A DNA stretch of 64,000 bases. Source: an uncultured Pelagibacteraceae bacterium (GTDB taxonomy: Bacteria; Pseudomonadota; Alphaproteobacteria; Pelagibacterales; Pelagibacteraceae). The notes under the pieces were generated by a model. It was given only the letters and a program-made list of their open reading frames with translations. It searched no databases and was not told the origin of the DNA. Every line of letters starts with the position of its first letter. The stretch's first letter is position 1. The stretch lies in assembly GCA_902592325.1 (NCBI GenBank), contig CACJEC010000001.1, forward strand, positions 1 to 64,000, read 5' to 3'. The position numbers and the translations under genes are program-made. Shown here one piece after another: positions 28,001 through 38,493 of the stretch.

Positions 28001-28205
28001 GTTGCCACTAGTAATTGGAAATATTGGGCCAGGCGCGGGTGAAGGTTCAAGATTAGCTGTAGGTGCAACAATCTTAGGAGGAATGATAATTTCAACTCTC
28101 TTTACTTTATACATTACACCATCAATGTATTTAGCTTTAGCAAAAAATACTAATAGAATAGATGCTGTAGATATTGAGCTTAATAAGCAACTATCTAAAA
28201 AATAA
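25077..28205 (+). CDS. RND-family efflux permease (AcrB-like)
   Basis: 1042 aa, FITELSIKRPAVSWVMSLILIIFG, LSFILAIGIITDDSVIMTDAIYRRIE, second half with matching repeat. Confidence 0.95.
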   Translation: MFITELSIKRPAVSWVMSLILIIFGLFVFWKLPVRELPDGIQPPVVQVQVNYKSAAASIIDQDVTQVMEDVIGGAEGIKNIDSKSENGRSTINIEFDTSIDLDNAANDIRERVSRVVDNLPSESDPPQILKRAAGFTTTMWLSLSSKTWSDLELGDYAERFLVDQFSSVKNVGRILVGGLRELSIRVWIDPIKLAANNLTIQEVENALRGENIRLPAGTLEADNIDLTLNLDKSYNNIETIKQLPIKKSANKIILLSDVANIEFGPVSEKTLFKAQTKDQINLKTVGIGIYAKSGASTVELSNDIKKRIVEVKKSLPEGLDLRVSFNRATYVKAAINEVYKTLIIAFILVVIIIYLFLGNLKAVIVPAIALPVSLIASFLGLYIFGLSINIFVLLSFILAIGIITDDSVIMTDAIYRRIENGETPLVAAYKGSKQISFAIIATTLILIAVFLPLIFIEGISGTLFKETAITLSFSIIVSSFVALTLSPMLASKFLTKKNVKNNIVKKFEKLFLNLSSLYKETLSVLLNKTKIIGIFIIFIIFVSVFLFNFSKKELLPMEDRGVYLVIGFTDEGRSFEYTQEKAQEVEKRLIPLLQAEDSPYSRFIMRVPGFGSSANSYNSFIIIALLDNWKNRKKDSQTVMREAIGKIVTLPEAVAFPISPQSIRVSNYNKPVQMVIYGNTYEELEEIQNNVIKKIRSNRNLSRVESDYNRNKPEVKLIINKNKAKDLGVSAQSIGRTLETLYGGKKVTTFNRQGREYPIIVQQYLSDRRNKDGISKIFVRSENSGKLISLANLVSFKEVGAAKELARYNRQSAITISANIGENYTLTEAISYLENVMAETAPNNQITWKGKSEEIKETSSELFIIFILALLTAYLVMAATFNSFIHPFIIILTVPLAIFGGLVFILFLNSSINIFSQIALIILIGISTKNSILIVDYANQIRTTGKNIESAVKEACNIRFRPIMMTSLSTMIAMLPLVIGNIGPGAGEGSRLAVGATILGGMIISTLFTLYITPSMYLALAKNTNRIDAVDIELNKQLSKK

Positions 28206-28797
28206 TATATTTATTTTTACTTAAACTATTACTACACTTTATAAATTGTTTTTTATAAATTTTAGATTGTTTTTCAACTTTTTTTGCTAAACCAATAACT
28301 TTTTTATTTTTTTTATAATATTTATAATTTCCCCAGCCTTCATGATAAGCTATGTACTGTTTAAAAGCATCTTGGAGAGGTATCTTTAAAATGGAATTTG
28401 TTTTATTAGTATACCAGCCAATAAAATCTACACTATCTTTAAATCTAGCTCTTGTTGCAAATTTATTTCCTGTTTCGTTTTTATATTGTTCCCAGGTTCC
28501 CTTAATAGCTTGAGAATATCCAAATGAACTAGATGGACGTTTAAAAGGAATTACCTTAAATAATTTTTGTCTAGGAGGTTTTGCTAACCAGTCAAAATCC
28601 GACTCCATTTTTATTATTGCCAATTGAATATGTATTGGTGTTCCCCATTTTTGTTCAACCTTTTTTGAATGTTTATACCAAAGATACCTTTCATCAAAAA
28701 TTTTACAGCTATTAGAGGTATTGTTTGGAACAGATGAACATGCTGAAAATAAAAATAAAAAAAAAATCAAAAAAGTTTTATTATGACCACTAATCAT
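28195..28797 (-). CDS. lytic transglycosylase SLT-like lipoprotein
   Basis: Lipobox LFSACSS; QLAIIKMESDFDW...SSFGYSQAIKGTWEQYK...YIAYHEGWGNY. Confidence 0.82.
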   Translation of the reverse strand: MISGHNKTFLIFFLFLFSACSSVPNNTSNSCKIFDERYLWYKHSKKVEQKWGTPIHIQLAIIKMESDFDWLAKPPRQKLFKVIPFKRPSSSFGYSQAIKGTWEQYKNETGNKFATRARFKDSVDFIGWYTNKTNSILKIPLQDAFKQYIAYHEGWGNYKYYKKNKKVIGLAKKVEKQSKIYKKQFIKCSNSLSKNKYIIF

Positions 28798-29182
28798 TTT
28801 TTTTAAAATATTTATATAAATTGAATACTATTAAAATTAAAAGAGTTCCTAATAAATTTCCAAATAAATCTTGATATTCAAAACTTCTTTGAGGAATTAA
28901 GATATGACAAAGCTCCAAAAAAATTGAGATAAAAAATAAATACAAAAACAGAATTCTAACTTTATCTTTATAATATGAAAGAAGTCCTAATAAAGACAAT
29001 ACTATAAAAGTATAAACATGATTTGATGAAAATATTGCAAAGTCTGAAGTTAATTGAGGTTGTTTTTGGGTATTACCATAAATCAACCACCCAAAAATAC
29101 TTCCTGGAAAAAGATATATAAAAATAAGTCCAATATTGGATATATGAAAGATAGTTTTTCTCAATAAAAATTTTTTTTTCAT
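28790..29182 (-). CDS. VanZ-like membrane protein
   Basis: Four TM pattern, ELCHILIPQRSFEYQDLFGNLLGTLL motif. Confidence 0.8.
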   Translation of the reverse strand: MKKKFLLRKTIFHISNIGLIFIYLFPGSIFGWLIYGNTQKQPQLTSDFAIFSSNHVYTFIVLSLLGLLSYYKDKVRILFLYLFFISIFLELCHILIPQRSFEYQDLFGNLLGTLLILIVFNLYKYFKKND

Positions 29183-29224
29183 TTAACTAACAAATTTTTT
29201 TATATTAAATTAAGTTCAATAAAA

Positions 29225-29938
29225 ATGAGTTTTTTAATTTTAATCAGGCATGGTCAAAGTACTTGGAATCTTGAAAACAGATTTACAGGTTGGGTTGATG
29301 TAGATTTGACAGAAAATGGAAAATTAGAGGCAAAAAAGGCGGGTGATTTAATCAAAAAATCAAACATTCAAATTGATTATTATTATTCTTCGCTTCAATT
29401 ACGAGCTAATCATACCCTTAAAATTATACAAAAATCCTTAAATGATGAAAAAGATTTTAATAGATCATGGAAGCTTAACGAAAGACATTACGGGGGACTT
29501 ACAGGACTTAATAAATTTGAAATGAGTAATAAACTAGGTAAAGAAAAAGTACATCAATTTAGAAGGTCTTGGGATTTAAGACCAGAGCCGTTAGATAAAA
29601 ATAGTAAATTCCATCCACTAAATATTGAAACTTATAAAAGTATGTCTAGTAAAGAAATTCCAGACACCGAATCTTTAAAAGATACTTATGAAAGAGTTAT
29701 AAGTTTTTATAATTCAGATATTAAAAACAAAATTAAAAATAAGAATATATTAGTATCTGCACATGGTAATTCTATAAGAGCTTTATGCAAATATTTATTC
29801 AAACTTGATGAAAAACAGATTTCTAAACTCGAAATACCAACTGGCAATCCATTACTTATAGAAATTGATGAAAATGAAAAAATTATTAATTGCAATTATT
29901 TAGATCAGGATAGAGCTAAAGATCTTTTAGCTTTTTGA
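29225..29938 (+). CDS. gpmA: 2,3-bisphosphoglycerate-dependent phosphoglycerate mutase
   Basis: LIRHGQSTWNLENRFTGWVDVDLTENG, NERHYGGLTGLNK, SAHGNSIRAL. Confidence 0.97.
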   Translation: MSFLILIRHGQSTWNLENRFTGWVDVDLTENGKLEAKKAGDLIKKSNIQIDYYYSSLQLRANHTLKIIQKSLNDEKDFNRSWKLNERHYGGLTGLNKFEMSNKLGKEKVHQFRRSWDLRPEPLDKNSKFHPLNIETYKSMSSKEIPDTESLKDTYERVISFYNSDIKNKIKNKNILVSAHGNSIRALCKYLFKLDEKQISKLEIPTGNPLLIEIDENEKIINCNYLDQDRAKDLLAF

Positions 29939-30602
29939 AAATATCAAGATTAGTAGCATGATAGAATTTAAGTTTACTCTCGAATCCATTTAGATGTTTT
30001 TCTTTTATAAGATCAGACCAAATATTAGTAATTGAAAAATTAGTTATTTTTTTATTTTCAAAGATAGATTTATTTAATATTTGACAACCTGTGTAAATAT
30101 ATCTTTTGTTATTTTCATTAATCAAGTTATTTTCTAGGTTAAAGTCACCAAGCAAACTTTTATCAAAACTTAAATCTTTATTAACCAATAAAAGTATATT
30201 TCTTAATTTTTGATTGAAATATAAATCAATCATATGATTAATTTCATTAGCATAATCGTTATTCCAAATTGTATCAGGATTAAAAATCAAGAAATTTTCT
30301 TCATTAGATTTATCAATTAAATTTAAAATACCCCCTCCTGTATCTAAAATATTTTTTCCATCTTCTATAACTTTAATTTCAATATTATAATTATGGTTTT
30401 TAACAAATTCATTAATTTGTTCTTTCAAGTAAAAAGAATTAATTAAAATTTTTTTTATATTAAGTTTAACAATAAGATTTATACAATGATCTAAAAGAGT
30501 TAAGTCTTTAATTATTAAAAGAGGTTTTGGAGTATTAATTGTTATTGGATTTAATCTTTTACCAAATCCAGCACACAGTATTAAAGCAGTATGTATTTTC
30601 AT
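29916..30602 (-). CDS. murU: MurNAc-1-phosphate uridylyltransferase-like nucleotidyltransferase
   Basis: ALILCAGFGKRLNPITINTPKPLL; adjacent to an AmgK-like kinase. Confidence 0.85.
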   Translation of the reverse strand: MKIHTALILCAGFGKRLNPITINTPKPLLIIKDLTLLDHCINLIVKLNIKKILINSFYLKEQINEFVKNHNYNIEIKVIEDGKNILDTGGGILNLIDKSNEENFLIFNPDTIWNNDYANEINHMIDLYFNQKLRNILLLVNKDLSFDKSLLGDFNLENNLINENNKRYIYTGCQILNKSIFENKKITNFSITNIWSDLIKEKHLNGFESKLKFYHATNLDIFKKLKDL

Positions 30603-30604
30603 AT

Positions 30605-31546
30605 TTATTTCTTTTTAATAGTATCAAGTAAATCATTTAGATTTTTAAATTTATCATTATTTCTTGACCTAAATTTGATTAAATTCCATGCATTAGGAAT
30701 TAATTTAAGGTATTTTTTTTTCTTATCTCTTACTGACAATCTTTTAAATATTCCAATAATCTTCAAATTTCTCAATACTGAAATTATTTCAAAATCATTT
30801 TTAAACTGAGGTTTGTTAATTTTTTTTTGAGATTTAAGATAATAATCAAATAATTTTTTTTTTATATTTTTAGAAGTTTTAAATCTTACGTCGTCAATTA
30901 AAGAAGCTAAATCATATGCTTTATTTCCAATTAAAGCATCCTGAGTATCTATCACAGCAATCTTATTTTTAAATATCATTAAATTAGAAACATGAAAATC
31001 TCTATGAACAAAAGTAACATTTTTGTAATGAAGTTTTTTAATCAAATTTTTTATAATTTTAATAAATTTTTTTTCAAATATTAATTTTTCAGATTTATTA
31101 ATATATTGATCTACATACCAATCAGAAAAAAGTTTTGCCTCTTTTAGTAAAATTTTTGGATGATAATAGGGAATCTTATAATTTCTTTTTTTAAAATCTT
31201 TTATTTTTCTTTGTTTAATTAATTGAATTTTACTCAATAATCTAATTATTTTTTTAAAAATCACTAACTTGTTTGTTCTGCTTTCTTTTAATAAATTAAA
31301 TATTGTCTTATCCCCGAAATCTTCTATCTCAATATAATTTTTTGAATAATTTTCGCTCAACAACTTTGGTGCTAAAATATTATTTTTTAATAAAATCTTA
31401 TTAATAGAATCATAAATCAAAAGGTTAGATCTCTTATCTTTATTTGCATAAACAATAATGGATGGTGAGTTTTTTTTTCTATTTCTAAAAAAAATTCTTA
31501 GTGATGCATCCCCCTTAAGTTTTTTCAAATATTTATTAAATCTCAT
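30605..31546 (-). CDS. amgK: AmgK-like aminoglycoside phosphotransferase-family sugar kinase
   Basis: FVHRDFHVSNLMIFKNKIAVIDTQDALIGNKAYDLASLIDD; context tsaE-amgK-murU. Confidence 0.85.
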   Translation of the reverse strand: MRFNKYLKKLKGDASLRIFFRNRKKNSPSIIVYANKDKRSNLLIYDSINKILLKNNILAPKLLSENYSKNYIEIEDFGDKTIFNLLKESRTNKLVIFKKIIRLLSKIQLIKQRKIKDFKKRNYKIPYYHPKILLKEAKLFSDWYVDQYINKSEKLIFEKKFIKIIKNLIKKLHYKNVTFVHRDFHVSNLMIFKNKIAVIDTQDALIGNKAYDLASLIDDVRFKTSKNIKKKLFDYYLKSQKKINKPQFKNDFEIISVLRNLKIIGIFKRLSVRDKKKKYLKLIPNAWNLIKFRSRNNDKFKNLNDLLDTIKKK

Positions 31547-31993
31547 TTAATTAGAAATTTTTATAGATCTATTTTGATACTCATTCTCATACTCAAAATA
31601 AAGTTTAGTTACAGAATTAGGCTTTTTTTTTATTATTTGAGGCCATTCAATCAATAAAATTGCTTTATCATTTTCATCAAACAAATTTAAATTCTCTAAT
31701 TCATTTGGAGATTTGAGTCTGTAAAGATCACAATGCTTAATTAATAAACTTCCAATATTATATTCATTCATTATATTAAAAGTAGGACTAGTTACTTCTG
31801 TGAGGTTTGTTTTAGACATACGTTGTAAGTTATTTATAAGATATTTTACAAATGTCGTTTTACCAACTCCCATCTCACCAATAAGAAAAAAAATATCGCC
31901 TTTTTTTAATTCAAAACTTAAATTATTTGCAAATTCCTCTAATTTTTTTTCGGAAGAAATATCTATTTTACTACCTTTAGTAGCGATATGCAT
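31547..31993 (-). CDS. tsaE: tRNA t6A threonylcarbamoyltransferase complex ATPase TsaE
   Basis: [14 protein letters not shown] Walker [18 protein letters not shown]. Confidence 0.94.
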   Translation of the reverse strand: MHIATKGSKIDISSEKKLEEFANNLSFELKKGDIFFLIGEMGVGKTTFVKYLINNLQRMSKTNLTEVTSPTFNIMNEYNIGSLLIKHCDLYRLKSPNELENLNLFDENDKAILLIEWPQIIKKKPNSVTKLYFEYENEYQNRSIKISN

Positions 31994-33263
31994 TTGGTTT
32001 AAAAGGACCTTCTACCTCGACACTTATATAATCAGCTTGTTCTTTAGATAATTTAGTCAATTTTGCTCCAACTTTTTTTAAGTGTAACATAGCAACCTTT
32101 TCATCTAAATGTTTCGGAAGTACATAAACTTTATTTTCATAATTTTTATGATTTTTCCATAACTCAATTTGTGCAATTACTTGATTTGTAAATGAAGCAC
32201 TCATTACAAAACTTGGATGACCTGTAGCACATCCTAGGTTAACTAATCTTCCTTCTGCTAGTAATATAATTCTTTTACCATCTGGTAGCTCAATTTCATG
32301 AACCTGTGGTTTAACTTCTGACCATTTATAATTTCTTAATGCCTCTACTTGAATTTCATTATCAAAGTGTCCAATATTACAAAGTATTGCCCTGTCTTTC
32401 ATGTTTCTCATATGATCAGCAGTTACAATATCTTTATTGCCTGTGGCAGTAACTATTATATCCGCCTTATCAATAGCTTCATCCATCAATACAACTTCAT
32501 AGCCCTCCATAGAAGCTTGTAATGCACAGATTGGATCAGCTTCTGTAACTAATACTCTTGCCCCACTTTGTCTTAAAGATGCAGCACTTCCCTTACCTAC
32601 ATCTCCAAAACCTGCAACAATTGCGACTTTCCCTGACATCATTACATCTGTTGCTCGTCTAATTCCATCAACTAAGCTTTCTCTACATCCGTACAAATTA
32701 TCAAATTTAGATTTTGTAACTGAGTCATTAACATTTATAGCTGGTACCATTAATGTTTTATTTTGTTCCATCTTATTTAAAGCTTTAATTCCTGTAGTTG
32801 TTTCCTCTGAAACTCCTTTTACATCGTTAAGTAGGTCTCTATAATCACTATGCATCATTGCAGTTAAATCCCCTCCATCATCTAATAGCATATTTGGTTT
32901 CCAGTCTTTTTTTCCTTCAATCGTTTTTTTTATACACCAAACATATTCCTCTTCGGTTTCACCTTTCCATGCATAAACAGGTATTCCTTTTTTTGCTATC
33001 GCTGCAGCTGCATGATCTTGGGTAGAAAAAATATTACAAGACGACCATCTGACATCGGCTCCAAGAAATACTAAAGTTTCAATTAAGACAGCTGTTTGAA
33101 TTGTCATATGAAGACAACCGATAATCTTCGCGCCCTTTAAAGGTTTTTTTGTTCCATACTCTTCTCTTAATGCCATTAATCCTGGCATTTCACTTTCAGC
33201 AATTGAAATTTCTTTTCTACCAAATTCAGCTTGGGAAATGTCTTTTACTTTAAAATCATCCAT
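31977..33263 (-). CDS. ahcY: S-adenosylhomocysteine hydrolase
   Basis: [43 protein letters not shown]-terminal PFKPNAYRY. Confidence 0.98.
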   Translation of the reverse strand: MDDFKVKDISQAEFGRKEISIAESEMPGLMALREEYGTKKPLKGAKIIGCLHMTIQTAVLIETLVFLGADVRWSSCNIFSTQDHAAAAIAKKGIPVYAWKGETEEEYVWCIKKTIEGKKDWKPNMLLDDGGDLTAMMHSDYRDLLNDVKGVSEETTTGIKALNKMEQNKTLMVPAINVNDSVTKSKFDNLYGCRESLVDGIRRATDVMMSGKVAIVAGFGDVGKGSAASLRQSGARVLVTEADPICALQASMEGYEVVLMDEAIDKADIIVTATGNKDIVTADHMRNMKDRAILCNIGHFDNEIQVEALRNYKWSEVKPQVHEIELPDGKRIILLAEGRLVNLGCATGHPSFVMSASFTNQVIAQIELWKNHKNYENKVYVLPKHLDEKVAMLHLKKVGAKLTKLSKEQADYISVEVEGPFKPNAYRY

Positions 33264-33306
33264 GGCGGGGTTTCTAACAATAATATTTTATTTAATCAAT
33301 AAGTCT

Positions 33307-34848
33307 TTAAGATTTAGGAAATATTATTTCTAAATTTGCACCATTTTTATCTATTCTATTTGATGCACTTATTGTTGCTTTGTGAAGTTCAGCTAAATTT
33401 TTAACAATATTCAACCCAAGTCCTGAATGTTGTCCAAATTTGTCAGGTCTATTACTATAAAACCTATTAAATATTTTTTCTGTATCCCTTTCTTTAAAAC
33501 CTGGACCCTCATCAATTATATTTATAACAACTTGATTCTTGGAGTCTTTTGTTACCTTAACTTGAATATTTTGATGTTTTTTACTAAATGAGATTGAATT
33601 GTCTAATAAGTTCGCAACTATTTGTTCTATTCTATTTTCAATTCCATTAACAATATAATTTTTTTTACCATCGTTATCACATGAAATATTAATACCACTT
33701 TTACTCTGATGAATGCTATTATAGTCATCAACAACAGATTGAATTATTGGAAATAAATCAATCTTCTTAAATTTTTCTTTACTTAGAGCCACCTCATCTT
33801 TTAATATTTGTGAATAATCAGTAATTAATCTTTCAATTCTTTGAACATCATGACTTAAAATATTTATTAATTTCAATCTTTCATCTGTATTTTTGGTGTC
33901 ATTAAGAATTTCTGAAGCACTTTTTAGAGAAGCTAAAGGATTTCTAATTTCATGAACTAAATCAGTAGAAAAATTTTCAGCATGTGAAATTCTTTTTTGA
34001 AGTTCTAAAGTCATGTCATCAAGAGATTTGGAAAGTAATCCTAATTCATCATTTCTTATTTTAAGATTATCGATATTAATTTTTTTATGATCTTTATTCT
34101 TTATTTTATTTATATAACTAACAAGATTTTGAATAGGTTTTAAAAAATATCGATTGAGCACATAAGAAAATATTAAAATTACAATTCCAACTGCAAAAGC
34201 AGTTCTTATAATAAAAGTTTTTCTTTCATTAATTGCTGCTCTAATGTCATTTGCGTTTTCAGTGATAGCTATATAACCAATATTTTTGTTATCTCTAAAA
34301 ACATTTTTAATTGTCGTTAATTTAAAATTATTATACTCCTGCTGTGTAAATGTGAATGGTATCCCATAATTTTTTGATCCAGCATAATTAAAAAGAATAT
34401 CTCTCAGTGATACAAGGTTATCACTCCCTATATTTATATTTTTTCCTTCTGTAATTTCTTTTGTTTTTTCCTCATTCAAAATTTCTAATTCAATAATATC
34501 TAATCTTGATGAAAAAGATCTAGGATCTAGATCAAGAGTATCTGTATCTCCAATTAAATCTAATTTATTATCAAAAAAAATTACTCTATCTAAGCTTTGA
34601 AAAATAAATCTTGTAGAAAATAAAAATCTTCTTATATCTTCTTCATTAAATTGAATTTCTAATCTCTCTAAATTCTCAACAGTATTGATAATTATATTGA
34701 TGTGGTTAGAGGATTTTTTTTTAATCAAATTTGGTTGAACATTTTTTAAATACAAAAATGTAAATAAGCCAATTATGGTAAAGAAAATAAAGTTAATTAA
34801 TAAAAATTTCTTTAATATAGATAAATTCTTTAAAAAATAATTAAACAT
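33307..34848 (-). CDS. chvG: ChvG-like sensor histidine kinase
   Basis: Two TMs, HAMP, DLVHEIRNPLASLKSASEIL H-box, GPGFKERDTEKIFNRFYS, GLGLNIVKN; paired with ChvI-like regulator. Confidence 0.88.
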   Translation of the reverse strand: MFNYFLKNLSILKKFLLINFIFFTIIGLFTFLYLKNVQPNLIKKKSSNHINIIINTVENLERLEIQFNEEDIRRFLFSTRFIFQSLDRVIFFDNKLDLIGDTDTLDLDPRSFSSRLDIIELEILNEEKTKEITEGKNINIGSDNLVSLRDILFNYAGSKNYGIPFTFTQQEYNNFKLTTIKNVFRDNKNIGYIAITENANDIRAAINERKTFIIRTAFAVGIVILIFSYVLNRYFLKPIQNLVSYINKIKNKDHKKINIDNLKIRNDELGLLSKSLDDMTLELQKRISHAENFSTDLVHEIRNPLASLKSASEILNDTKNTDERLKLINILSHDVQRIERLITDYSQILKDEVALSKEKFKKIDLFPIIQSVVDDYNSIHQSKSGINISCDNDGKKNYIVNGIENRIEQIVANLLDNSISFSKKHQNIQVKVTKDSKNQVVINIIDEGPGFKERDTEKIFNRFYSNRPDKFGQHSGLGLNIVKNLAELHKATISASNRIDKNGANLEIIFPKS

Positions 34849-35555
34849 TAACTAACATTCCATCTATATCCACTTCCATACCTAGTTTCTATAGCTGAAA
34901 AATCAGGATCCACTTTTTTAAATTTTTTTCTTATTCTTTTAACATGAGAATCAATAGTTCTGTCCTCAATATCTGTATCTTCTCTGTAAGCAATATCCAT
35001 CAATTGAGCTCTTTCCTTAATTATGCCTGGTCTTTTCGCTAGTTCTTTAACTATTAAAAATTCAGTCGTTGTTAGTTTATCTGGTAATTGTTTTCCATTC
35101 CATTCACACTCCAATTGAGATGGATCTAACTTTAACTTACCATGCGAAATAATACTTTTATTTTCTTCAATAGAATTATCTACATCTTTTTTTCTCAATT
35201 GTACTCTAATTCTCTCTACTAAAACTTTTATTGAAAAACCCCCTGATTTTTTTACAAAGTCATCAGCGCCGAGTTTTAATCCCAATAATTCATCAACTTC
35301 TTCATCTTTTGATGTTAAAAATATAACTGGCATAGAAGTTTTTTTTCTTAATTTCTTTAATAATTCTTCACCATCCATTTTTGGCATTTTAATATCAATA
35401 ATTGCTAGATCTGGTGGAGTTCTTGTTAATCCTATTAATGCACTTTCACCGTCAATATATGTTTGAACTTTGAAACCTTCTTTTTCTAAAGCTATACTTA
35501 AACTTGTAAGAATATTTCTGTCATCATCTACTAAAGCAATTGTTTGTTTGTGCAT
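34848..35555 (-). CDS. chvI: ChvI-like OmpR-family response regulator
   Basis: [24 protein letters not shown]...[11 protein letters not shown]...GADDFVKK; winged-helix C-terminus. Confidence 0.9.
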   Translation of the reverse strand: MHKQTIALVDDDRNILTSLSIALEKEGFKVQTYIDGESALIGLTRTPPDLAIIDIKMPKMDGEELLKKLRKKTSMPVIFLTSKDEEVDELLGLKLGADDFVKKSGGFSIKVLVERIRVQLRKKDVDNSIEENKSIISHGKLKLDPSQLECEWNGKQLPDKLTTTEFLIVKELAKRPGIIKERAQLMDIAYREDTDIEDRTIDSHVKRIRKKFKKVDPDFSAIETRYGSGYRWNVS

Positions 35556-35604
35556 GATCTACATTAAAAATACTAAATTGTTCTAATTTGGGCAATGAAT
35601 TAAA

Positions 35605-38379
35605 TTAATGAAGTGATCCCCAATTATCTCCACTATTTATATCAACAGTTAATGGGGTAGAAAAAGAATGATAATCGCTCTGAGCTACACTGGTCATTTC
35701 TCTCTCAATTAGTTTAATCATCGCCTTTTCATCTTTTTTTGGGACTTCAAAAATTAATTCATCATGAATTTGTAGTAGCATTTTTGAATTTGAGTTTTTT
35801 TGTTCTGATAATTTCTTGTCTAATCTTATCATAGCTAATCTCATTACTTCAGAAGCAGAACCTTGAATCGGTGCATTAATTGCAGCGCGTTCTTGAAAAT
35901 TTCTTACATTAAAATTTTTGTCATTAATTCCATTAAAATGAGATTTTCTCCCAAATATATTATTAACATATCCACTTTTCCTACAAAACTTTATTGTATT
36001 ATCCATATAAACTTTAATTTCTGGAAATTTTGCAAAATATGAATTTAAAAATTCTTCTGCCTCATAATTAGAAACATTAATTTGTTTAGCTAGTCCATAT
36101 TGTGAAATTCCATAAATTATGCCAAAGTTAATGGCCTTAGCCTTTCTTCTATGGTCTTGATTAACTTTATTAATATCAATGTTAAATATTTGGCTAGCTG
36201 TTAATGAATGAATATCTTCTTTATTTTTAAAAGCTTTTTTAAGTTCTTTTACATCTGCTAGATCTGCTAAAATTCTCATCTCAATTTGATTATAATCTGC
36301 AGAAATTAATAAGTGACCCTTTTTTGCTGTAAAAGCTTTTCGTATATCTTTTCCATCTTCTGATTTAATTGGAATGTTTTGTAAATTAGGATCACTAGAC
36401 GCCAATCTGCCTGTTGTTGTTGCAGCAAGCAAAAATGATGTGTGAACTCTTTTTGTATTTGGGTTTATGTGTTCGGGCAAAGAGTCTGAATAAGTATTTT
36501 TTAATTTTGAAACCTGTCTCCAGTCTAAAATTAATTTTGGAAACTCATGTCCTTTAAATGCTAAATCCTCTAAAACACTCGCACTTGTTGCAAAACTTCC
36601 TTTTTTGGTTTTCTTTAAACCTGCTATTTTAAGATCGTTATAAATTATTTCTCCTAATTGTTTTGGTGAGGCAATATTAAACTCTTTTTTTGAAATTTTA
36701 AAAACTTCTTTTTCAAGAGATAAAATTTTTTTTTTAAATTTAGATGAAAGAGATTTTAAAAATTTACTATCAATTTCTACTCCTTCTATTTCCATAAATG
36801 CAAGAATTTTGATTAATGGTTTTTCAAATATTTCATAAATATTAATCATTTTTTCTGATTTTAAATTTTTGATAAATTTCTTATATAATCTAAAAGTAAC
36901 ATCAGCATCTTCTGCTGCATAATCTTTTGCCTTATCTAGCTCTACTTCACTAAAGTTAATTTCTTTCTTTCCAGTGCCTACCATCTCTTTGAAAGGGATT
37001 GTTTTATGACCTAAATGAATTTCAGATAAAATATCCATATTATGTCTATTTTTTCCTGCATCTAAAACATAAGACATTAACATTGTATCCTCTATTGAAG
37101 AGAGAGTAATCCCATGATTGTAGAAGACAATAAAATCAAATTTTATATTTTGACCTATTTTTTTTATACTAGGGTCCTCTAATAATTTTTTTAATTTTTT
37201 AATTACTGCATCTTTTTTAATACATTTAGGTGAATTATGACCAACAGGTATGTAACAAGCTTTTCCGATTTTAGAGCAAAGAGAAATACCTACTAAATCA
37301 GCTTGGTGAGGATCTAATGAAGTTGTTTCTGTATCTACAGCAACTTCGCCAACCTCCTCTGCTTCCTCTATCCATTTATCAATTTGATCTAAACTGCTGA
37401 TTAAATGATAATTTTTATTATTAATTGTTTGTTGCTTTTCTAAATTTTGAACCTCTGCCTTATTACTTTCTAATTTAGGTTCTCCATAAGCAGAAATTGC
37501 AGAGCTCAACAATCGGTTAAATTCCATTTCTCTTAAAAATTTATATAATTTTTCTTTGTCTACATTTTGTAATTTAAATTCACTTAAATCTCTATTTATT
37601 GGAGAGTTGTGATCTAAGGTTACAAGTTTTTTGCTTATTAAGGCTTTATCTTTATTTTCTAATATAGTTTCTCTTCGTTTGTTTTGCTTAATTTCATGAG
37701 CAGATTTTATTAAATTTTCAAGAGTGCCATATTTATTTATTAACTCTGCAGCTGTTTTAACGCCTATTCCAGGAACACCAGGAACATTATCACTACTGTC
37801 TCCTGCTAAAGATTGAACATCAATGACTTTTGATGCATCTACACCAAATTTTTTAATAACATCATCATCAGTTATAAATTTATTTTTCATAGGGTCAAAA
37901 ATTCGAACTCCTTTCTTATAAAGTTGCATCAAATCTTTATCTGATGAAACAATTGTAACTTTTGCTCCCTTTTTTAAAATTTGATCGGTATAAGTAGCTA
38001 TCAAATCATCTGCTTCATAATTAGGAAGTTCAACAGAAGGTAAATTGAATGCCAAAACTGATTTTCTTATATATTCAAATTGTGGAGCTAAATCGTCTGG
38101 CGCTTCTGACCTATTAGCTTTATAATCACTATAAATTTCATTTCTAAAAGTTTTTCTTGCTGAGTCGAAGATTACAGCAAAATGTGTTGGTTTTTGTAAG
38201 TTTTGATTAGATTTTGAGTCTTCTAACAATTTAAACAACATACTGCAAAATCCACTTACAGCCCCTGTTGGTAGTCCATCACTTTTTCTTGTTAATGGTG
38301 GCAATGCATAATAGGCTCTAAAAATATATCCAGAACCATCAATTAAATAAAAGTGATCTGTTTTTTGAATTTTATTCAT
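35605..38379 (-). CDS. polA: DNA polymerase I
   Basis: 5'-3' exo N-term, VDTETTSLDPHQADLVGIS 3'-5' exo, SADYNQIEMRILADL polymerase motif A. Confidence 0.98.
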   Translation of the reverse strand: MNKIQKTDHFYLIDGSGYIFRAYYALPPLTRKSDGLPTGAVSGFCSMLFKLLEDSKSNQNLQKPTHFAVIFDSARKTFRNEIYSDYKANRSEAPDDLAPQFEYIRKSVLAFNLPSVELPNYEADDLIATYTDQILKKGAKVTIVSSDKDLMQLYKKGVRIFDPMKNKFITDDDVIKKFGVDASKVIDVQSLAGDSSDNVPGVPGIGVKTAAELINKYGTLENLIKSAHEIKQNKRRETILENKDKALISKKLVTLDHNSPINRDLSEFKLQNVDKEKLYKFLREMEFNRLLSSAISAYGEPKLESNKAEVQNLEKQQTINNKNYHLISSLDQIDKWIEEAEEVGEVAVDTETTSLDPHQADLVGISLCSKIGKACYIPVGHNSPKCIKKDAVIKKLKKLLEDPSIKKIGQNIKFDFIVFYNHGITLSSIEDTMLMSYVLDAGKNRHNMDILSEIHLGHKTIPFKEMVGTGKKEINFSEVELDKAKDYAAEDADVTFRLYKKFIKNLKSEKMINIYEIFEKPLIKILAFMEIEGVEIDSKFLKSLSSKFKKKILSLEKEVFKISKKEFNIASPKQLGEIIYNDLKIAGLKKTKKGSFATSASVLEDLAFKGHEFPKLILDWRQVSKLKNTYSDSLPEHINPNTKRVHTSFLLAATTTGRLASSDPNLQNIPIKSEDGKDIRKAFTAKKGHLLISADYNQIEMRILADLADVKELKKAFKNKEDIHSLTASQIFNIDINKVNQDHRRKAKAINFGIIYGISQYGLAKQINVSNYEAEEFLNSYFAKFPEIKVYMDNTIKFCRKSGYVNNIFGRKSHFNGINDKNFNVRNFQERAAINAPIQGSASEVMRLAMIRLDKKLSEQKNSNSKMLLQIHDELIFEVPKKDEKAMIKLIEREMTSVAQSDYHSFSTPLTVDINSGDNWGSLH

Positions 38380-38493
38380 GAAATATTATTAAATATTACA
38401 ATGCTAACATGATCTGTATATAAAAAAATTTACTTCCATTTATTATAACAATTATAAGTAGATTATTTTTTATATTTTGAGTATTATTTAACT

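Noticed and set aside
24207-28205. RND pair as a novel efflux system
   Set aside because: Standard MFP plus RND permease arrangement; no accessory gene suggests a new mechanism.
33264-33306. Possible SAH or SAM riboswitch upstream of ahcY
   Set aside because: The chvG-ahcY gap is only 43 nt and lacks any aptamer-like conserved core.
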